From: Acetobacteraceae bacterium
GTDB lineage: Bacteria; Pseudomonadota; Alphaproteobacteria; Acetobacterales; Acetobacteraceae
Length of the DNA stretch: 5,467 bases
Direction: 5' to 3'
Assembly (NCBI GenBank): GCA_947476855.1
Contig: CANJSR010000342.1
Coordinates: forward strand, 1-5,467
A model generated the notes under the pieces. It was given only the letters and a program-made list of their open reading frames with translations, was not told the origin of the DNA and did no database searches. The number at the start of each line of letters is the position of its first letter. Within the stretch, counting starts at the first letter, position 1. This document shows, piece by piece, positions 4,672-5,467 of the stretch. The position numbers were made by a program, and so were the translations under genes.

Positions 4672-5467
4672 ATGTCCCAACCGAATCCGACTTCCGACTC
4701 TTCCGCCCCCTCTCAGACCGGGGCCGATGATCCTCCCGCAGCGGATGGCATGCCTGTTGGGCTGCCCGCGCTGCGTGCCGAACTCGACCGCATCGATGAC
4801 ACGCTGCACGACCTGCTGATGCAGCGGGCCAAGGTGGTCGAGCATGTGGGCCGGTCCGGCAAGCGATCGGCGTTCCGGCCGGGGCGTGAAGCCTCGATCG
4901 TCCGCCGCCTGGTGGCGCGCCACCACGGGTCCCTGCCGGTGCAGACCATCTTCCGGATGTGGCGGGAAATGCTGGCCGGGACCACCGGCATGCAGGCGCC
5001 CGTCATCGTCGCGGTGTGCGAGACCGATGCCGGCGGGGCCATGACCCAGACCGCGCGGGAGCATTTCGGGTCGCTGACCCCGGTCCATATCCACCGCAGC
5101 CCCGCCCGCGCTTTGGCCGAGGTCAGCACCGGCACCGCCTCGGTCGCCGTGCTCCCCTATCCGACCGACACCGACCTGTGGTGGACGACGCTGCTGCATC
5201 AGGAGCCGCGGGTCCACATCATCGCCCGCCTGCCGTTCTGGGGCCGCCGGACCGAGGGCGCGCCGACGATCAACGCCGTCGTGGTCGCGGCCGACGCGCC
5301 CGATGCCTCCGGCGCCGATCGCAGCTTCCTGTGCATGGAACTGGAGCGGGAAACCAGCCGGACGCGCCTGTCCTCGGCCCTGGCGGCCGCCGGCCTGAAG
5401 CCTGACGACATCGTGATGCGCGGCAACCATCTTCTGGTGGAGGTGGACGGCTACGTTCCGTCCGACG
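4672..5467 (+). CDS. Chorismate mutase (AroQ) fused to a reduced prephenate-dehydratase/ACT-like region, partial at right edge
   Basis: The frame is open for 265 codons to the edge. A disordered Ser/Pro/Asp-rich leader (1-28) precedes an AroQ helical domain (about 31-108). Its visible active-site equivalents are R35, R52, R72-E73 in FRPGRE, and Q108, where Gln or Glu is expected just before the dehydratase region. It should convert chorismate to prephenate for Phe/Tyr synthesis in the cytoplasm. From 111, VIVAVCETDAGGAMTQ then AREHFG matches the first lobe of prephenate dehydratase (VAYLGPEGTFS), continuing to VAVLPYPTDTD where the enzyme has VVPIENSTEG. After that it skips directly to TINAVVV, where the family has the catalytic TRF motif, and an ACT-like stretch (about 217-262). 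The second lobe and TRF are absent, so dehydratase activity is unlikely. Start: ATG 4672 (weak GAGCGAG before it), with in-frame ATGs at 4582 and 4750 as alternatives. Confidence 0.85.
   Translation, partial: MSQPNPTSDSSAPSQTGADDPPAADGMPVGLPALRAELDRIDDTLHDLLMQRAKVVEHVGRSGKRSAFRPGREASIVRRLVARHHGSLPVQTIFRMWREMLAGTTGMQAPVIVAVCETDAGGAMTQTAREHFGSLTPVHIHRSPARALAEVSTGTASVAVLPYPTDTDLWWTTLLHQEPRVHIIARLPFWGRRTEGAPTINAVVVAADAPDASGADRSFLCMELERETSRTRLSSALAAAGLKPDDIVMRGNHLLVEVDGYVPSD

Overview
The window looks like an ordinary stretch of chromosome from a GC-rich alphaproteobacterium. The gene families present (PdxA, an ABC-2 polysaccharide-type exporter, a lytic transglycosylase lipoprotein with a SPOR domain, and an AroQ chorismate mutase fused to a reduced prephenate-dehydratase-like region) would fit Rhodospirillales/Acetobacteraceae. 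That placement is inference from gene content and third-position GC bias; no taxonomic marker is present.

Layout from left to right. (1) The N-terminal half of a PdxA-family dehydrogenase on the minus strand runs off the left edge. (2) A divergent intergenic region of about 190 bases follows, with a run of eight G. (3) A small plus-strand lipoprotein gene comes next, with a glycine-zipper segment and a Gly/Tyr/Arg-rich tail. (4) Convergent to it lies a compact three-gene minus-strand operon, transcribed ABC-2 permease, then ABC ATPase (ATGA overlap), then a small ABM-domain protein (11-base gap). (5) A 336-base divergent region without an assigned gene contains a cluster of CATG-centred dyads and direct repeats, an AT-richer promoter-like stretch and a possible 27-codon leader ORF. 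(6) A plus-strand lytic transglycosylase lipoprotein with a C-terminal SPOR domain ends at a good hairpin terminator. (7) A plus-strand chorismate mutase fusion runs off the right edge.

Three blocks concern the cell envelope: the lipoprotein, the exporter operon and the septal-type transglycosylase. The two edge genes are primary metabolism: vitamin B6 or four-carbon phospho-acid oxidation on the left, aromatic amino acids on the right. No mobile element, CRISPR array, tRNA or rRNA was seen. No clear new system stands out. The points most worth a second look are the degenerate prephenate-dehydratase relic behind the chorismate mutase, the dyad cluster between exporter and transglycosylase, and the candidate leader ORF whose stop codon overlaps the transglycosylase ribosome binding site.
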